NCBI GenBank assembly: GCA_964372215.1 | Contig: CAYJQC010000006.1 | Span: forward strand, 113,848 to 177,847 | Direction of reading: 5' to 3' | Length of the DNA stretch: 64,000 nt | From: DAIMFL01 sp964372215 | GTDB taxonomy: Bacteria; Pseudomonadota; Alphaproteobacteria; Dongiales; Dongiaceae | Translations under genes and position numbers: made by a program | Shown: one piece after another, positions 62,852 through 64,000 of the stretch | Layout: each line of letters opens with the position of its first letter | Numbering within the stretch: position 1 is the first letter of the stretch | The notes under the pieces: generated by a model | Seen by the model: only the letters and a program-made list of their open reading frames with translations | What the model was told of the DNA's origin: nothing | Databases searched by the model: none

Positions 62852-63859
62852 ATGAGCCGCATCAGCATCCAGCATCCCTATCTCATGTTCCTGGGCGACG
62901 CGCCCGACCAGCTCGCCGCCAAGACCGCCCAGGGCATCGTCCACTGGCGCCCCGACTGGTGCGCCGGGCAGCTCCGCCTCGACGGCTGCAAGGCCGACCT
63001 GAAGCTGCCGGACATGACCATCGAGGCGGCGGCCGAGGCGGGGGTGAAGACGGTCATCGTCGGCGTTGCCAATCGCGGCGGGATCCTGCCGGACCATTGG
63101 ATCGACCTGCTGGTCGGCGCGCTCGATCGCGGCATGGACCTGGCGAGCGGCCTGCACAAGCGGCTCAGGGACTTTCCCAGGCTGGTCGAGGCGGCCAGGC
63201 GCAACGGGCGCGCGCTGTTCGACGTGCGCCACCCGACCCAGGATTTCGACGTGGCGTCGGGCGTCAAGCGTCCGGGCAAGCGGCTGCTCGCGGTCGGCAC
63301 CGACTGCTCGGTCGGCAAGATGTACACCACGCTGGCGCTGGAGAAGGAGATGCGGAAGCGCGGCATGAAGGCCGACTTCCGCGCCACCGGCCAGACCGGC
63401 ATCTTCATCGCCGGCTCGGGCGTGTCGATCGACGCGGTCATCGCCGACTTCATCTCCGGCGCGGTCGAGTGGCTGTCGCCGGCCAACGATCCCGATCACT
63501 GGGATCTGGTGGAAGGCCAGGGCTCGCTGTTCCATGCCTCGTTCGCCGGCGTCAGCCTGGGGCTGCTGCACGGCGCCCAGGCCGACGCGCTGGTGATGTG
63601 CCACGAGCCGACCCGCGGCCACATGCGGGGCCTGCCGACCTACCAGCTGCCGGATCTCGGCCTCTGCATGGAGGCCAACCTGGCGGCCGCGCGGCTGACC
63701 AATCCGGCGGTCAGGTTCGTCGGCATCAGCATCAACACCGCGAACCTGGACGAAGTCGCGGCCGAACGCTGTCTCGAGCAGGCGGCGGAAGCCCACGGCC
63801 TGCCGGCGGTCGATCCGTTCCGCACCGGCGTCGGCGCTATCGTCGACAAGCTGGCATGA
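62852..63859 (+). CDS. DUF1611/DgcN family protein
   Basis: The 335-residue protein has the DUF1611 plan: an N-terminal part with GVANRGGILPDHWIDLLVGA and the P-loop-like LLAVGTDCSVGKMYTTLALE near residue 145. TGQTGIFIAGSGVSIDAVIADF is followed by DLVEGQGSLFHASFAGVSLG and CHEPTRGHMRGLP. A DgcN member has been reported as a D-amino-acid N-acetyltransferase acting together with the epimerase DgcA. DgcA, usually adjacent, would be beyond the window end. The biochemical role is therefore only suggested. Confidence 0.85.
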   Translation: MSRISIQHPYLMFLGDAPDQLAAKTAQGIVHWRPDWCAGQLRLDGCKADLKLPDMTIEAAAEAGVKTVIVGVANRGGILPDHWIDLLVGALDRGMDLASGLHKRLRDFPRLVEAARRNGRALFDVRHPTQDFDVASGVKRPGKRLLAVGTDCSVGKMYTTLALEKEMRKRGMKADFRATGQTGIFIAGSGVSIDAVIADFISGAVEWLSPANDPDHWDLVEGQGSLFHASFAGVSLGLLHGAQADALVMCHEPTRGHMRGLPTYQLPDLGLCMEANLAAARLTNPAVRFVGISINTANLDEVAAERCLEQAAEAHGLPAVDPFRTGVGAIVDKLA

Positions 63860-63882
63860 GCGTGCGATCACCCCTCCCCCTG

Positions 63883-63905
63883 CCCCCTCCCGCAAGGGGA
63901 GGGGG
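63883..63905. repeat. small GC hairpin after the DgcN-like gene
   Basis: CCCCCTCC (63883-63890) pairs with GGAGGGGG (63898-63905) across a 7-nt loop. No T-run follows, so it is not a typical terminator. It resembles the end of the repeat at 57044-57140. Confidence 0.55.
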
Positions 63906-63959
63906 ATTCGATCTTCCTTCGCCGCTTTCCTTCCCCTCCGCCTTGACGGGAGAGCGACT

Positions 63960-64000
63960 GTGTTGTCGGTCAAGCGATTTGCCAAGGCTTTTGGTCTCGG
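63960..64000 (+). CDS. possible start of a gene running off the window
   Basis: A GGGAG purine stretch near 63948 precedes a GTG at 63960 and a TTG at 63963. The 13 codons that follow (VLSVKRFAKAFGL) are open to the end of the window. This is too short to identify and may not be a gene. Confidence 0.2.
   Translation, partial: MLSVKRFAKAFGL

Overview
The window looks like a chromosome segment of a high-GC alphaproteobacterium, most likely of the Rhodospirillales type. The clues are a complete ccoNOQP-ccoGHIS set in the alphaproteobacterial order, short palindromic intergenic repeats of alphaproteobacterial style, and metabolic genes (choline-sulfatase, D-3-hydroxybutyrate dehydrogenase, DgcN-like protein) common in that class. 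The taxon is an inference; there is no rRNA gene to support it. I see no tRNA, rRNA, CRISPR array, transposase or integrase.

Layout. (1) 1-8669, + strand: the end of a DUF2189-like membrane protein, a small membrane protein, then the cbb3 oxidase structural genes ccoN-O-Q-P and the assembly genes ccoG-H-I-S, preceded by a possible FNR/FixK-type site. (2) 8691-10163: a MgtC/DUF4010 membrane protein whose 3' end contains a run of 46 G, followed by a composite palindromic repeat that also holds the stop codon of a convergent TetR gene. (3) 10161-35762, - strand: a surface polysaccharide cluster. Read from its promoter side it runs Wzm-Wzt ABC exporter, FemAB-like acyltransferase, DegT-like protein, five methyltransferases, glycosyltransferases (one a 1032-residue GT-linker-GT fusion), NodB-type deacetylase, three asparagine-synthetase-type amidotransferases, a winged-helix regulator coupled to an RfaH-like NusG paralogue, a second DegT aminotransferase and a GT4. 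(4) 35763-36340: divergent control region with an operator-like dyad and an ops-like hairpin on the strand read into wzm. (5) 36341-44408, + strand: a second polysaccharide arm (large GT-C-like membrane protein, acyltransferase, flippase-like protein, two methyltransferases, a methyltransferase-GT2 fusion). (6) 44558-64000: ordinary mixed metabolism and transport (CocE/NonD hydrolase, patatin, BdhA, Kef-type antiporter, rhodanese, FAD oxidoreductase, OsmC, TPP enzyme, BetC, GNAT, amidase, ABM protein, YajQ, MATE, DgcN).

How it works together. Region 1 makes and matures a high-affinity terminal oxidase. Regions 3-5 probably build, decorate (amidation, methylation, acylation, aminosugar formation) and export a polysaccharide through the ABC-transporter route. 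The regulatory hypothesis of most interest is a self-contained antitermination circuit: a NusG paralogue encoded inside the cluster and an ops-like hairpin in the leader of the long transcript. Base composition changes by eye: sampled lines of the cbb3 and right-hand regions are above 70% GC, while sampled lines in 20-32 kb are near 58%, consistent with an acquired or fast-exchanging polysaccharide locus. The leftmost amidotransferase gene (sampled near 68%) looks more like the host.

Sequence-quality warnings: the 46-G run, a 10-base G run inside the FemAB-like gene, and a patatin gene with no usable start codon should be checked against raw reads.
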